This document shows, in pieces, positions 41,393 through 50,018 of a stretch of DNA of 64,000 nucleotides. The stretch lies in assembly GCF_018882445.1 (NCBI RefSeq), contig NZ_JACVOM010000001.1:186001-250000 (forward strand), written 5' to 3'. Positions within the stretch are counted from its first letter, which is position 1; each line of letters starts with the position of its first letter. The position numbers were made by a program, and so were the translations under genes. The notes under the pieces are model-generated. The model saw only the letters and a list, made by a program, of their open reading frames with translations. It made no database searches and was not told where the DNA came from. This DNA is from Polynucleobacter sp. 15G-AUS-farblos (GTDB lineage: Bacteria; Pseudomonadota; Gammaproteobacteria; Burkholderiales; Burkholderiaceae).

Positions 41393-42144
41393 TAAAACTC
41401 CAATTCAGCAGAAATCCCAAGATGATCTGAAAGCCCCATCCATTCATGCAAAATTTGTGCAGAATGAATTTTCAAACCTCGTACATAAATGCGATCCATT
41501 GCCAAGATAGGCTTCACACTAGGAAATGTTTTGGCAGGCGCGCCGGTCAAGGTTTCGAAAACCTCATTAAATCCAGCAGCACGCATCGGACCACTGACTC
41601 GATTGCGCCAATCATTAAAGTCGCCAGCCACAATAGTGGGCCCCTCTTGCGCGAGCTCTGCAATGTAGCGAATAATTTCTTCTAGCTGCCGCTCTCTTCC
41701 ACGCTCAAATAAAGCCAAGTGCACACAAAAACAATGAATTGGCTTTTGAATACCTTCTAATTGCGTAACGCTGTGTAGGAGCCCTCGGCGCTCAAATCGG
41801 TATGCAGAAATATCGTAGTTTTGACCTTTCTGCAAAGGATGCTTAGAAAGAATGGCGTTGCCATGATGTCCGGCAGGATATTCCACATTCTTACCGTAGT
41901 GCCAATGGTGCCAAAAATCCTCAGATAAGAAATGGGTTAGCTCCGTTAAGGGCCACTGCCCAAATCGCCGTATCCTGCCTCGATGTTCTTGTTGAAGCTC
42001 TTGTAAAAACAAAAGATCCGGATGGTGGCTACGCATATTTTGACGTAGCTGATAAATAGTGGAATGTCGATGTAGTGGAGAAAGTCCTTTGTGGACATTC
42101 ATGCTCATCACGGTAAAGCGATTGCCTTTTTCCAAACTCATCAA
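41392..42144 (-). CDS. Endonuclease/exonuclease/phosphatase (EEP) family protein
   Basis: A 250-residue protein with the EEP fold: MNVHKG at the start, LLFLQELQQEHRGR holding the metal-binding Glu, VAGDFNDW and the terminal GLSDHLGISAELEF with the catalytic Asp-His. Members cleave DNA, phospholipid head groups or other phosphodiesters. Translation is coupled to cardiolipin synthase (one-base overlap), and homologues often sit next to cls genes, so a phospholipid-related substrate is possible. No signal peptide. Confidence 0.85.
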   Translation of the reverse strand: MMSLEKGNRFTVMSMNVHKGLSPLHRHSTIYQLRQNMRSHHPDLLFLQELQQEHRGRIRRFGQWPLTELTHFLSEDFWHHWHYGKNVEYPAGHHGNAILSKHPLQKGQNYDISAYRFERRGLLHSVTQLEGIQKPIHCFCVHLALFERGRERQLEEIIRYIAELAQEGPTIVAGDFNDWRNRVSGPMRAAGFNEVFETLTGAPAKTFPSVKPILAMDRIYVRGLKIHSAQILHEWMGLSDHLGISAELEF

Positions 42145-42341
42145 AACTGCCCTGACGCACTTTGACGTCTCACGCGAGCCAAGTAAATCTCCCCTTCAAC
42201 CAATTCTTGACACTGCATACATTTATTGCAAATGGCAGCCTGTTCACGCAACTCATCAATTGAGTTGATTGGGTTGGCATCCAGATATTCGCGAAGATCT
42301 TCGTCAAACACTGAGTTACAGAGGCAAATTACTTCGGCCAT
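42141..42341 (-). CDS. Bfd-like [2Fe-2S] protein
   Basis: A 66-residue protein with Cys6, Cys8, Cys38 and Cys41 (plus Cys44), spaced as in bacterioferritin-associated ferredoxin (CxC...CxxC). Bfd reduces ferric iron in bacterioferritin so that it can be released. No bacterioferritin gene lies nearby, and the position as first gene before an EEP protein and cardiolipin synthase is unusual. It overlaps the EEP gene by four bases. Confidence 0.82.
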   Translation of the reverse strand: MAEVICLCNSVFDEDLREYLDANPINSIDELREQAAICNKCMQCQELVEGEIYLARVRRQSASGQF

Positions 42342-42407
42342 AGGTCTAAATTAAGGTTAAATCATTCACAAAGTCCATTTTGCCATCCCCTTGATAGAAT
42401 CAAGCGC

Positions 42408-43103
42408 ATGTTGAGCACTTTTCAAGAAGCTATTGCCTTACTCACCCATCTGGATGGTGGAGTAATGGGCATTGTGATGGTATCTCTTCAGGTCAGCCTG
42501 AGTGCGCTATTTTTTGGCACTGTGTTAGGCCTACCTATTGGAGCCCTTCTGGCAACAGAGGAATTCAAGGGCAAAAAGACCACCATCATTGCTCTTAACA
42601 CCTTGATGGGGGTACCTACCGTCATTATTGGGGTCCTGGTGTATCTCATGCTATCCCGATCAGGGCCTTTAGGCGCCTGGGGATGGCTTTTTACACCCAA
42701 GGGCATGATCGTAGCTCAAACCCTGCTAACAACCCCCTTAATAGCCGCGCTAAGCCGTCAAATCCTAGAGGATTCGTGGCGTATCCATCGCGACTCCTTT
42801 TTAAGCTTAAGATTGCCTCCTCTATCTCGCCTGAAATGGCTTATCTGGGACTGCCGTTTCTCCCTCACTATCGCCGTTCTTGCAGGTCTAGCTAGAGCAA
42901 TCTCCGAGGTGGGTGCCGTCATGATTGTTGGCGGCAATATTGATCGATCCACTCGCACCATGACCACTGCCATTGCCCTCGAAACTAGCAAAGGTGATTT
43001 ACCTCTGGCTTTAGCCTTGGGTATCGTTTTATTAGGGATTGTGCTTTTAGCCAACCTCTTTATCTTTGTCGTTCGTCAAGTTGCGGAGAAACGCTATGGA
43101 TAA
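42408..43103 (+). CDS. Tungstate-type ABC transporter permease (TupB-like)
   Basis: A 231-residue inner-membrane permease with about five helices. It has the features of the TupB/molybdate-type group: SLQVSLSALFFGTVLGLPIGALLA, MGVPTVIIGVLVYLMLSRSGPLG and the EAA loop GLARAISEVGAVMIVGGNI near the C-terminus. The likely cargo is tungstate or a similar oxyanion; molybdate would also make sense given the Mo hydroxylase in this window. The stop overlaps the ATPase start by eight bases. The expected binding protein TupA is absent here. Confidence 0.82.
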   Translation: MLSTFQEAIALLTHLDGGVMGIVMVSLQVSLSALFFGTVLGLPIGALLATEEFKGKKTTIIALNTLMGVPTVIIGVLVYLMLSRSGPLGAWGWLFTPKGMIVAQTLLTTPLIAALSRQILEDSWRIHRDSFLSLRLPPLSRLKWLIWDCRFSLTIAVLAGLARAISEVGAVMIVGGNIDRSTRTMTTAIALETSKGDLPLALALGIVLLGIVLLANLFIFVVRQVAEKRYG

Positions 43104-43800
43104 GTCCATCGAACAATTTGATAAATACATTGAGTTAAAAGATGTCATTGTCAAAAGCAATGGCAGGATCATTCTAAATATTCCTCATGCGATTATCCCG
43201 GCCGACAGAATTACGGCCTGCATTGGACCCAATGGCGCAGGTAAAACAACCTTACTAAAAGTTTTAGATGGATTAATCGTTCCAGATTCTGGCTCGGTAA
43301 GTTATTCGTTTGATAACAATACCGCCTTGGTGCTGCATCACACACCCATGATTAAAGCCTCTACCAAGACTAATATTGCAATGATTCAAGATGCATACCC
43401 TTTAATCACATCAGCTGAGATTGATCTCGTGTTAGAGAGAGTTGGCCTAAGTCAGCTGGCTTCAAGCCCTGCTCAGAAGTTATCTGCCGGCGAGAGACAA
43501 AAGCTTTGCCTTGGTCGAGCCATTCTTCAAAAGCCCAATCTAGTTTTGCTAGATGAGCCCACTGCCAATCTTGATCCCAACACTACTGAGCAAGTCGAGA
43601 ATATTGTGCGTGATCTGGGTGCCGATGGCTCGGATGTTATTTTTTCCTCACATCAATTAGCTCAAGTACAGAGGCTAGCTCAATACATTCTCTTTATTGA
43701 TCATGGAGAAATAAAAGAGAAAGGACCCGCAGGTCCTTTCTTTGCCGATCCCCAAACAAGCGCTGCTAAATGCTACTTACATCAAGAGCTAGCTGAATAA
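43096..43800 (+). CDS. Tungstate-type ABC transporter ATPase (TupC-like)
   Basis: A 234-residue ATPase with Walker A GPNGAGKTTL, signature LSAGERQKLCLGRAI, Walker B LVLLDEPTANLDP and switch histidine FSSHQLAQV. I begin at the ATG overlapping the permease end, which leaves the normal N-terminal strand. Near its 3' end a perfect nine-pair hairpin (43719-43727/43732-43740) lies within the coding region. It forms an importer core with the TupB-like permease. Confidence 0.85.
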   Translation: MDKSIEQFDKYIELKDVIVKSNGRIILNIPHAIIPADRITACIGPNGAGKTTLLKVLDGLIVPDSGSVSYSFDNNTALVLHHTPMIKASTKTNIAMIQDAYPLITSAEIDLVLERVGLSQLASSPAQKLSAGERQKLCLGRAILQKPNLVLLDEPTANLDPNTTEQVENIVRDLGADGSDVIFSSHQLAQVQRLAQYILFIDHGEIKEKGPAGPFFADPQTSAAKCYLHQELAE

Positions 43801-43841
43801 TTCTTGAGCAGATCTTTTTGCACATTGTAGCTTTTACAGGC

Positions 43842-44930
43842 TTAGGTATTTTGAATCACAATATTAGGGAACTTGCTACTCATATCTTTTGCTAGATTAG
43901 CTACACGAATGGCAACTTGTCTAGCGATGTTCTTATAAATGACGCTAATTGCCCCATCAGGGTCAGCAATTACAGTAGGACGTCCAGCATCCGCCTGCTC
44001 CCGTATAGATAAATTGAGCGGCAGTGCCCCTAAAAAATCTACGCCATATTCTTTACACATTTTTTCACCACCGCCTGAGCCAAAAATATGTTCTTCATGA
44101 CCGCATTGAGTACAAACATACGTGCTCATGTTTTCAATAATGCCAATGATGGGCACCCCTACCTTCTCAAACATTTTTAAGCCCTTACGCGCATCGAGCA
44201 AGGCAATATCCTGAGGTGTAGTCACAATCACGGATCCAGTCACAGGAACCTTTTGCGATAGGGTTAACTGGATATCACCAGTACCAGGGGGCATATCTAC
44301 CACCAAGTAATCCAAGTCACGCCAACGTGTTTGACGGAGTAATTGCTCTAGAGCAGAAGTGACCATGGGGCCTCGCCAAACCATGGGCGCGTCTTCCTCA
44401 ATCAAAAACCCAATCGAACTCGCCTGAAGACCATGGCCTTCCATTGGTTCAATGGTGTTTTCTTCAACTGATTCAGGACGACCCGTAATACCTAACATCA
44501 TTGGTTGACTTGGACCATAAATATCCGCGTCCAAAATACCTACTTGCGCGCCTTCCGCGGCAAGGGCCAAGGCTAAATTTACTGCTGTAGTTGATTTACC
44601 AACCCCACCTTTACCACTGGCTACGGCAATAATATTTTTCACGCCTGGAAGTAATTTCACGCCCCGCTGAACCGCATGAGCAACTATTTGGCTACTGACA
44701 TTCACGCTGACATTTTTTACGCCGGGCAATTCACGCAATGCATTGATCACAGATTTACGTACGCTATCAAATTGACTCTTGGCGGGATATCCCAAAACAA
44801 TGTCCAAGGAAATATCGCCATCTTCAACACGTATATTTTTTACGTTTTTAGCTGCCACGTAATCCATTTTGGTATTGGGATCAACCAAAGTTTTTAATGT
44901 CTCTTGAACCGCATCAACAGTAACTGCCAC
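43842..44930 (-). CDS. apbC: Iron-sulphur cluster carrier ApbC (Mrp/NBP35)
   Basis: A 362-residue P-loop ATPase. It has the N-terminal MIP18-like domain (about 1-90), the deviant Walker A ASGKGGVGKSTTAVNLA (about 105-121), DADIYGPSQPMMLG, YLVVDMPPGTGDIQLT, and the CxxC pair VCTQCGH near residue 273 that holds the transferable [4Fe-4S] cluster at the dimer interface. It loads clusters onto apo-proteins. The window has many Fe-S enzymes (TcuB, CoxS, QueE, Bfd) but it is not in an operon with them. Confidence 0.93.
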   Translation of the reverse strand: MAVTVDAVQETLKTLVDPNTKMDYVAAKNVKNIRVEDGDISLDIVLGYPAKSQFDSVRKSVINALRELPGVKNVSVNVSSQIVAHAVQRGVKLLPGVKNIIAVASGKGGVGKSTTAVNLALALAAEGAQVGILDADIYGPSQPMMLGITGRPESVEENTIEPMEGHGLQASSIGFLIEEDAPMVWRGPMVTSALEQLLRQTRWRDLDYLVVDMPPGTGDIQLTLSQKVPVTGSVIVTTPQDIALLDARKGLKMFEKVGVPIIGIIENMSTYVCTQCGHEEHIFGSGGGEKMCKEYGVDFLGALPLNLSIREQADAGRPTVIADPDGAISVIYKNIARQVAIRVANLAKDMSSKFPNIVIQNT

Positions 44931-45108
44931 TTCATTCTCCTAAGAACAACTTCCCTCTAAGGGAGTTGAATAGTTATTTTGTTAGTTATTTCAAATAATA
45001 AGTTAGTAGGTAGATTAAACGCACAAGAGAAACTTTGCTCACAGGGGATTAACAACCCTGCGACTGGATACTTCAAATGCGATATCAATTGAACCAGGGA
45101 TCAAGGCA

Positions 45109-45303
45109 TTAGGCTAAAACGGGAAATCCAGCATCTGTTATGAGCTGGCTAGCTTGCTCTGGTGACAGCGAGGTCTCTAGATTCACTGTCTGGGTAGCTA
45201 AGTCTGCTTGAACCTTAGCCTGAGGATCCTGCGACTGAACTGCCCTAGTAACGGCGTTGATACAACCTCCACAAGTCATTCCAGACACTTTTAGACTCAA
45301 CAT
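45109..45303 (-). CDS. Copper chaperone (HMA domain, CopZ-like)
   Basis: A 64-residue heavy-metal-associated domain. The metal site is GMTCGGC (Cys11, Cys14) in the first loop, and the beta-alpha-beta-beta-alpha-beta pattern is complete. It should bind Cu(I) and hand it to the divergent copper ATPase 51 bases away. The short shared intergenic region suggests coordinated control, but no CueR gene is visible in the window. Confidence 0.88.
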   Translation of the reverse strand: MLSLKVSGMTCGGCINAVTRAVQSQDPQAKVQADLATQTVNLETSLSPEQASQLITDAGFPVLA

Positions 45304-45354
45304 GGCAACCCCTAGATATTGAAATTGTTTCGTATGAAGTAGATTATCTTCTAT

Positions 45355-47631
45355 ATGAGCAACCCAATAGATAGCAATTCTGAATTATTTACTCTGGACA
45401 TAGGCGGTATGACCTGTGCATCCTGCGTGGGGAGAGTTGAGAAAGCGCTTGATAAAGTTCCCGGAATTGAGGCTGCCACCGTCAATTTAGCTACAGAGCA
45501 GGCCAGGATACGGCTTAAAGCAGGTAGTGGAACTCGGATTGAGGAGGTGATTGCTCAAGTGCAAAAGACGGGGTACGAGGCTAAATTAAGCCAGCCTCAC
45601 GGGCCTCAGATTATTTCTAGCAGCAAACAGTTTTGGGGCTCTGATGGCCTCGGTCGCGTTTTACTGGGTTTTGCTTTATCCGCCCCGCTCTTTGTACCCA
45701 TGTTCCTCATGCCGTTTGGAATTCATTGGGCGCTTTCCCCTAAATGGCAGCTCTTACTTGCTACCCCCGTTCAATTCTTTTTAGGATGGCGGTTTTATAG
45801 GGCCGGTTTTAAATCCCTCATGTCTGGGGTTGGCAATATGGATCTCTTAGTGGCCCTGGGAACAAGCGCGGCCTATGGCCTAAGCCTCTATCTCATGTGG
45901 AACTCACCACATGCTAGCCATGAACTCTACTTCGAGGGCTCAGCTGTCATCATTTGCATGGTACTGCTTGGCAAGTGGCTTGAGGCGCGAGCTAAACAAC
46001 AAACCAGCGAAGCCATTCGAGCATTACAAAAACTTTGGCCGGAGCATGCGAAAGTCTTAGATTCTCAAATCACTATCTCAGAAACATCAGCGCTTGATCA
46101 ATATCGCGACCTTCCTTTAGAACAAGTATTTCCTAAAGATCGTGTATTGGTTTTGCCAGGAGAGCGCATTCCAGTGGATGGCCTGATCTTATTAGGCAAA
46201 AGTCATGTAGACGAATCATTACTCACTGGAGAAAGTGAAGCAGTCAAAAAACAAGTTGGGGATTTGCTCATCGGCGGCTCACTCAATGGTGAAGGTGTAC
46301 TCGTAATCGAAGCACAAGCAGTGGGAGTAGAAAGCGTACTTTCTAAAATCATTTCTCTAGTGGAGGATGCCCAAACTCAAAAAGCACCCATTCAAAAATT
46401 AGTTGATCAAGTAAGCGCCATTTTTGTCCCTACTGTCATTCTGATTGCCCTCATTACTGGATTAGTAAATTGGTTTTATTTAGATTCAGCATCTATCGCC
46501 ATCTTGCGCGCTGTATCGGTATTGGTGATTGCCTGCCCTTGTGCCTTAGGTTTAGCAACACCAGCCGCCATCATGGCAGGCACAGGTGTCGCAGCCCGCT
46601 TTGGTATCTTGATCAAAGATCCACAGGTTCTAGAACAAGCCCATCGCCTCAACATTGTGGCCTTTGATAAGACAGGGACTCTGACCCTTGGCAAGCCCAG
46701 AATGCTTACGCTCACGCCTTTTGAGGCCGGGATGAATCCTGATGAAATCCTTGCTAGTGCTGCAGGTTTGCAGTTAGGTAGTGAGCACCCTTTGGCGAAG
46801 GCTTTATTAGATGCAGCAAAGGACCGGGCAATCACCCCAATTACACCTGCCTCTAGCAAAGCCATAGCTGGCATCGGCATTGAAGGTAGTCCCAGCAGTG
46901 GGACTTGGGCAAATCAAAAACTATGCCTTCAAAGCGTTGCTTCCCTTGAAGCTAGTTCGCATATTGCCGCTATTTTAGAAAAGGTGCAGCCTTGTTTCGA
47001 AGCAGGTCAAACAGTTTCCGTACTCATGAGAGTTGACCCCTCTCCATTGCCACTCGCTGTATTTGGTTTTGGAGATGAACTTAAAGTAAGTGCTAAAGCA
47101 GCTATTAGCACACTTCACAAATTCAATATCCGCGCTGTCATGCTGTCAGGTGACAACCAAGCAGCTGCATCACGCGTTGGAAAACTCCTTGGCGTTGATA
47201 AAGTGTTCGCTCAAATTCTGCCTGGCGATAAAGCTCAGATTATTCGTGATCTACAGGAGACTAAAACAGATGGTCGGCGCCATTGGGTGGCGATGGTGGG
47301 CGATGGCGTGAATGATGCGCCTGCCTTGGCTGCAGCTGATGTCGGTATGGCAATGTCCACCGGAACTGATGTGGCGATGCAAGCTGCTGGTATTACCCTC
47401 ATGCGAGGGGATCCTGAACTAGTGGCAGATGCAATTGATATCTCCAAGAAAACTTGGAACAAAATTAGGCAAAATTTATTTTGGGCCTTCGCTTTTAATA
47501 CAACAGGTATTCCATTGGCAGCGCTTGGATTTCTGTCGCCAATGCTGGCAGGAAGTGCAATGGCTCTCTCAAGTTTTTGCGTACTCAGTAATGCGCTTCT
47601 GCTAAAACGTTGGCGCCCTTCTAAAATCTAA
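45355..47631 (+). CDS. copA: Cu(+)-exporting P-type ATPase
   Basis: A 758-residue P1B-type ATPase: one N-terminal HMA domain with GMTCASC (Cys21, Cys24), eight membrane helices, the intramembrane CPC (Cys394-Pro-Cys396), phosphorylation site DKTGT at Asp438, SEHPLAKALL and GDGVNDAPALAAADVG. CPC, together with the Asn in FNTTGIPLAALG and Met/Ser-Ser in the last helix (MALSSF), points to Cu(I) or Ag(I). It pumps the metal out of the cytosol. Its end is two bases from the convergent DUF3047 gene. Confidence 0.93.
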   Translation: MSNPIDSNSELFTLDIGGMTCASCVGRVEKALDKVPGIEAATVNLATEQARIRLKAGSGTRIEEVIAQVQKTGYEAKLSQPHGPQIISSSKQFWGSDGLGRVLLGFALSAPLFVPMFLMPFGIHWALSPKWQLLLATPVQFFLGWRFYRAGFKSLMSGVGNMDLLVALGTSAAYGLSLYLMWNSPHASHELYFEGSAVIICMVLLGKWLEARAKQQTSEAIRALQKLWPEHAKVLDSQITISETSALDQYRDLPLEQVFPKDRVLVLPGERIPVDGLILLGKSHVDESLLTGESEAVKKQVGDLLIGGSLNGEGVLVIEAQAVGVESVLSKIISLVEDAQTQKAPIQKLVDQVSAIFVPTVILIALITGLVNWFYLDSASIAILRAVSVLVIACPCALGLATPAAIMAGTGVAARFGILIKDPQVLEQAHRLNIVAFDKTGTLTLGKPRMLTLTPFEAGMNPDEILASAAGLQLGSEHPLAKALLDAAKDRAITPITPASSKAIAGIGIEGSPSSGTWANQKLCLQSVASLEASSHIAAILEKVQPCFEAGQTVSVLMRVDPSPLPLAVFGFGDELKVSAKAAISTLHKFNIRAVMLSGDNQAAASRVGKLLGVDKVFAQILPGDKAQIIRDLQETKTDGRRHWVAMVGDGVNDAPALAAADVGMAMSTGTDVAMQAAGITLMRGDPELVADAIDISKKTWNKIRQNLFWAFAFNTTGIPLAALGFLSPMLAGSAMALSSFCVLSNALLLKRWRPSKI

Positions 47632-47633
47632 CT

Positions 47634-48431
47634 TTACTTTTGGGGTTTACGGATCAATTCAATATCGCCATAGAAGGCTTTCGTTTCTGATTTTGTATTA
47701 TCAGTGTCTGTCAGCAAGGCAATGCCAATTACCTCTCCAGGTACTTCACCATAAGCGCTCTGATAATCTGCGGCAAGATCACGTTGATGTACATGCCATT
47801 GTCCCAATCGATCCCACCCCGAATCAACCACAATCATTTTGATACGAGAAGTATGGGGATTATCTAAAACTGCATTGATCGGGGATTTACCTGACCAGAT
47901 ATACATGAGTGTTGCATAAGGCAATTCTTGACCGCTAATGAGATTGGCCATCTCAAAAGTCATCTTCTCTTTTAGCGTCAGTTTGGATTTATTGCCATCA
48001 AAAGCCACCAAAATTCGGAGCGGCGCATCGTCATGAATACGCTCAGTATTATCAGCTGCTGCTATTGGAGAGGTTGCCTTCCATTCCCACTTTAGCCATA
48101 AATTTTGTGCTGCTCTCGGCTTTAGCTTCACAGCCAAACCTGAGGCGGAGGTTTTTGAATTCGCACTGAGTACGGTCCTACCTTGATAGTTCTCCAGGCG
48201 ATAAACCGTATTCTTTTTATTAGGAGCAATTCGATAGAAATGCCAACCACCTGGCATACCTTCGCGAGCGGTCTGGTTAGAAAATCTAGGCAAGTCCTCT
48301 TGAGTTGGTACTTGATCCATATTGACTGCCTGACCATACTCATCTTGAATCGAACCACCACCAAAACCCGCACATCCAGTAAGGGCTGCAACTAAAAAAA
48401 CAAGAGGAAAAAAGGCTCGATTGAGATGCAT
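47634..48431 (-). CDS. DUF3047-type exported lipoprotein
   Basis: A 265-residue protein with a lipoprotein signal (LVAALTGCAG, lipidated Cys about 20). The mature part contains WHFYRIAPNKKNTVYRL, LWLKWEWKA, DDAPLRILVAFDG, LMYIWSG and the ending GIALLTDTDNTKSETKAFYGDI, the usual run of DUF3047, a beta-rich domain of unknown function with some resemblance to carbohydrate-binding folds. Probably anchored to the outer membrane facing the periplasm. Its promoter region is shared with the divergent GT39 gene (48 bases). Confidence 0.78.
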   Translation of the reverse strand: MHLNRAFFPLVFLVAALTGCAGFGGGSIQDEYGQAVNMDQVPTQEDLPRFSNQTAREGMPGGWHFYRIAPNKKNTVYRLENYQGRTVLSANSKTSASGLAVKLKPRAAQNLWLKWEWKATSPIAAADNTERIHDDAPLRILVAFDGNKSKLTLKEKMTFEMANLISGQELPYATLMYIWSGKSPINAVLDNPHTSRIKMIVVDSGWDRLGQWHVHQRDLAADYQSAYGEVPGEVIGIALLTDTDNTKSETKAFYGDIELIRKPQK

Positions 48432-48479
48432 GAGGCGATTGTCCCAAAGAATTGACTAAGTGAGTCTAAAATCTATTTT

Positions 48480-49976
48480 ATGCGCCATCAATCACCCTCC
48501 ACCTGGGCCGCAATTAGCATCTGCCTCGCTGCCATGGTGCATTTTGCACTTGGCTTTGCTATCGAATTTTCTGTAGATGAAGCGCACTACGCTTTGTATG
48601 CCCAGCATCTTGCGTGGAGTTATTTTGATCATCCTCCTCTCGTAGGCTGGATTCAATGGCCTTTGGTTGCAGTCACCTCTTCCGAGGGCCTCATCCGTAT
48701 CGTCCCAGAATTCCTCTGGATCATTGCATGCATTCTGGTTTATCAGGTAACGGTTGAGTTGCACCACCTCATACAAAGTCGCAACACGGGCTACCTCACC
48801 ACAGCATTACCTTCAGCAAACTTATGCGGCTTATTAGCCGTGCTAGCGATCATTGCCGCACCCATGCCGCATGTGCTGGCTATTGGTTTACTGCCAGACA
48901 CCATCTTGGCGCCACTCAGCCTGGGTATTCTTTGGATGGCATTGCGGTGGTTGCGATCACACACCTTTAGCTTAGGGGAGTGGCTCATCTTAGGCGCCTT
49001 ACTGGGTCTTGCAGGTCTGAGTAAATACACCGCTGCCTTTACCGCTGTAGCACTATTGTTTGTATTTCTAAGCTTGCCAAAAAAACCATGGCTCACACAG
49101 ATCGGTTTTTGGTTAGCCGCTTTAGTGGCATTGATCCTGATTAGCCCGGTACTCTATTGGAACTGGACTCATGATTGGATTTCATTTAAATACCAAATTG
49201 CCCATGGTGGTGGCGGGGTATGGCTCTGGCGGGGTCTTGGTTTATTTCTTTTACTTCAATTGCTAGTCTTTGGCCCTTTGCTGATTTTGGGTGGCATTCA
49301 ATTTGTACTGAACTTTATTCGTGCGAGTAAATTTTCTCTTCTCGCCCTATTGGGATTCTTTTTTATTCCCTTTGTCATCTTTGCCAGCCTTTCGGGTGGT
49401 GGTGGATTGCCACACTGGACAACACCAGCATGGTTTTGTTTGGCGCCCTTTGCCGGCATTGGTCTTGCAAAAGCTTGGTCATTGGGTCATCGACAACTCA
49501 TTCGTATTTTATTTCTCACGCAGATCGCTCTATGTTTGATTGGTTTTGCATACGTACTATCTGGTGGTATCCAAACTTCAGCCGTCAAATCGAATCCGAT
49601 AGCCGATCTATACGGCTGGAAAGCTGCTGGCGCAAAAGCGGCAGAACTGGCGCGAGGTACGAATGCTGATGGAATAGCAGTCCAAAACTGGACTCTGGGC
49701 AGCAGAGCGGCTTGGTATTCAAAACCCATCCCCGTATTCGTTTTAGATCAGCGTCAAGATCAATTTGACCTTTGGTTTGGCAAACTCCCTAAGGGTGCAA
49801 ATCTCGTGCTGGTGAGCTGGTCAGGCATGCCTTTCACAGCGCCTATAGGGCCTAAGCAGGCTTTTGAAGCCTGCCAACCCTTAGATAGCCTAGAAATTAG
49901 GCATTTTGGTCAAAATTTATCCAAATTTGACTTTAGTCTTTGCAGCAACTGGCAAGACGGCGGTTTGGCAGACTAA
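48480..49976 (+). CDS. GT39/ArnT-like membrane glycosyltransferase
   Basis: A 498-residue membrane protein with about eleven helices. The first periplasmic loop has the acidic VDEAHYALYAQ and YFDHPPLVGW, both typical of the GT-C glycosyltransferases of the ArnT/PMT (GT39) group, which transfer a sugar from undecaprenyl phosphate to lipid A or protein on the periplasmic side. The acceptor here is unknown. It is followed by a flippase-like protein, a GT9 enzyme and a PAP2 phosphatase in the same direction, suggesting an envelope glycan or lipid modification operon. Confidence 0.82.
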   Translation: MRHQSPSTWAAISICLAAMVHFALGFAIEFSVDEAHYALYAQHLAWSYFDHPPLVGWIQWPLVAVTSSEGLIRIVPEFLWIIACILVYQVTVELHHLIQSRNTGYLTTALPSANLCGLLAVLAIIAAPMPHVLAIGLLPDTILAPLSLGILWMALRWLRSHTFSLGEWLILGALLGLAGLSKYTAAFTAVALLFVFLSLPKKPWLTQIGFWLAALVALILISPVLYWNWTHDWISFKYQIAHGGGGVWLWRGLGLFLLLQLLVFGPLLILGGIQFVLNFIRASKFSLLALLGFFFIPFVIFASLSGGGGLPHWTTPAWFCLAPFAGIGLAKAWSLGHRQLIRILFLTQIALCLIGFAYVLSGGIQTSAVKSNPIADLYGWKAAGAKAAELARGTNADGIAVQNWTLGSRAAWYSKPIPVFVLDQRQDQFDLWFGKLPKGANLVLVSWSGMPFTAPIGPKQAFEACQPLDSLEIRHFGQNLSKFDFSLCSNWQDGGLAD

Positions 49977-50018
49977 TTCACCAAATTCAAGGGCTTATAC
50001 GCGCTAGGCATTATCCTT

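Noticed and set aside
43801..45108. tRNA or riboswitch in the apbC flanks
   Set aside because: Only a short CAGGG/CCCTG pairing was seen near 45042-45060; no cloverleaf or known riboswitch core.
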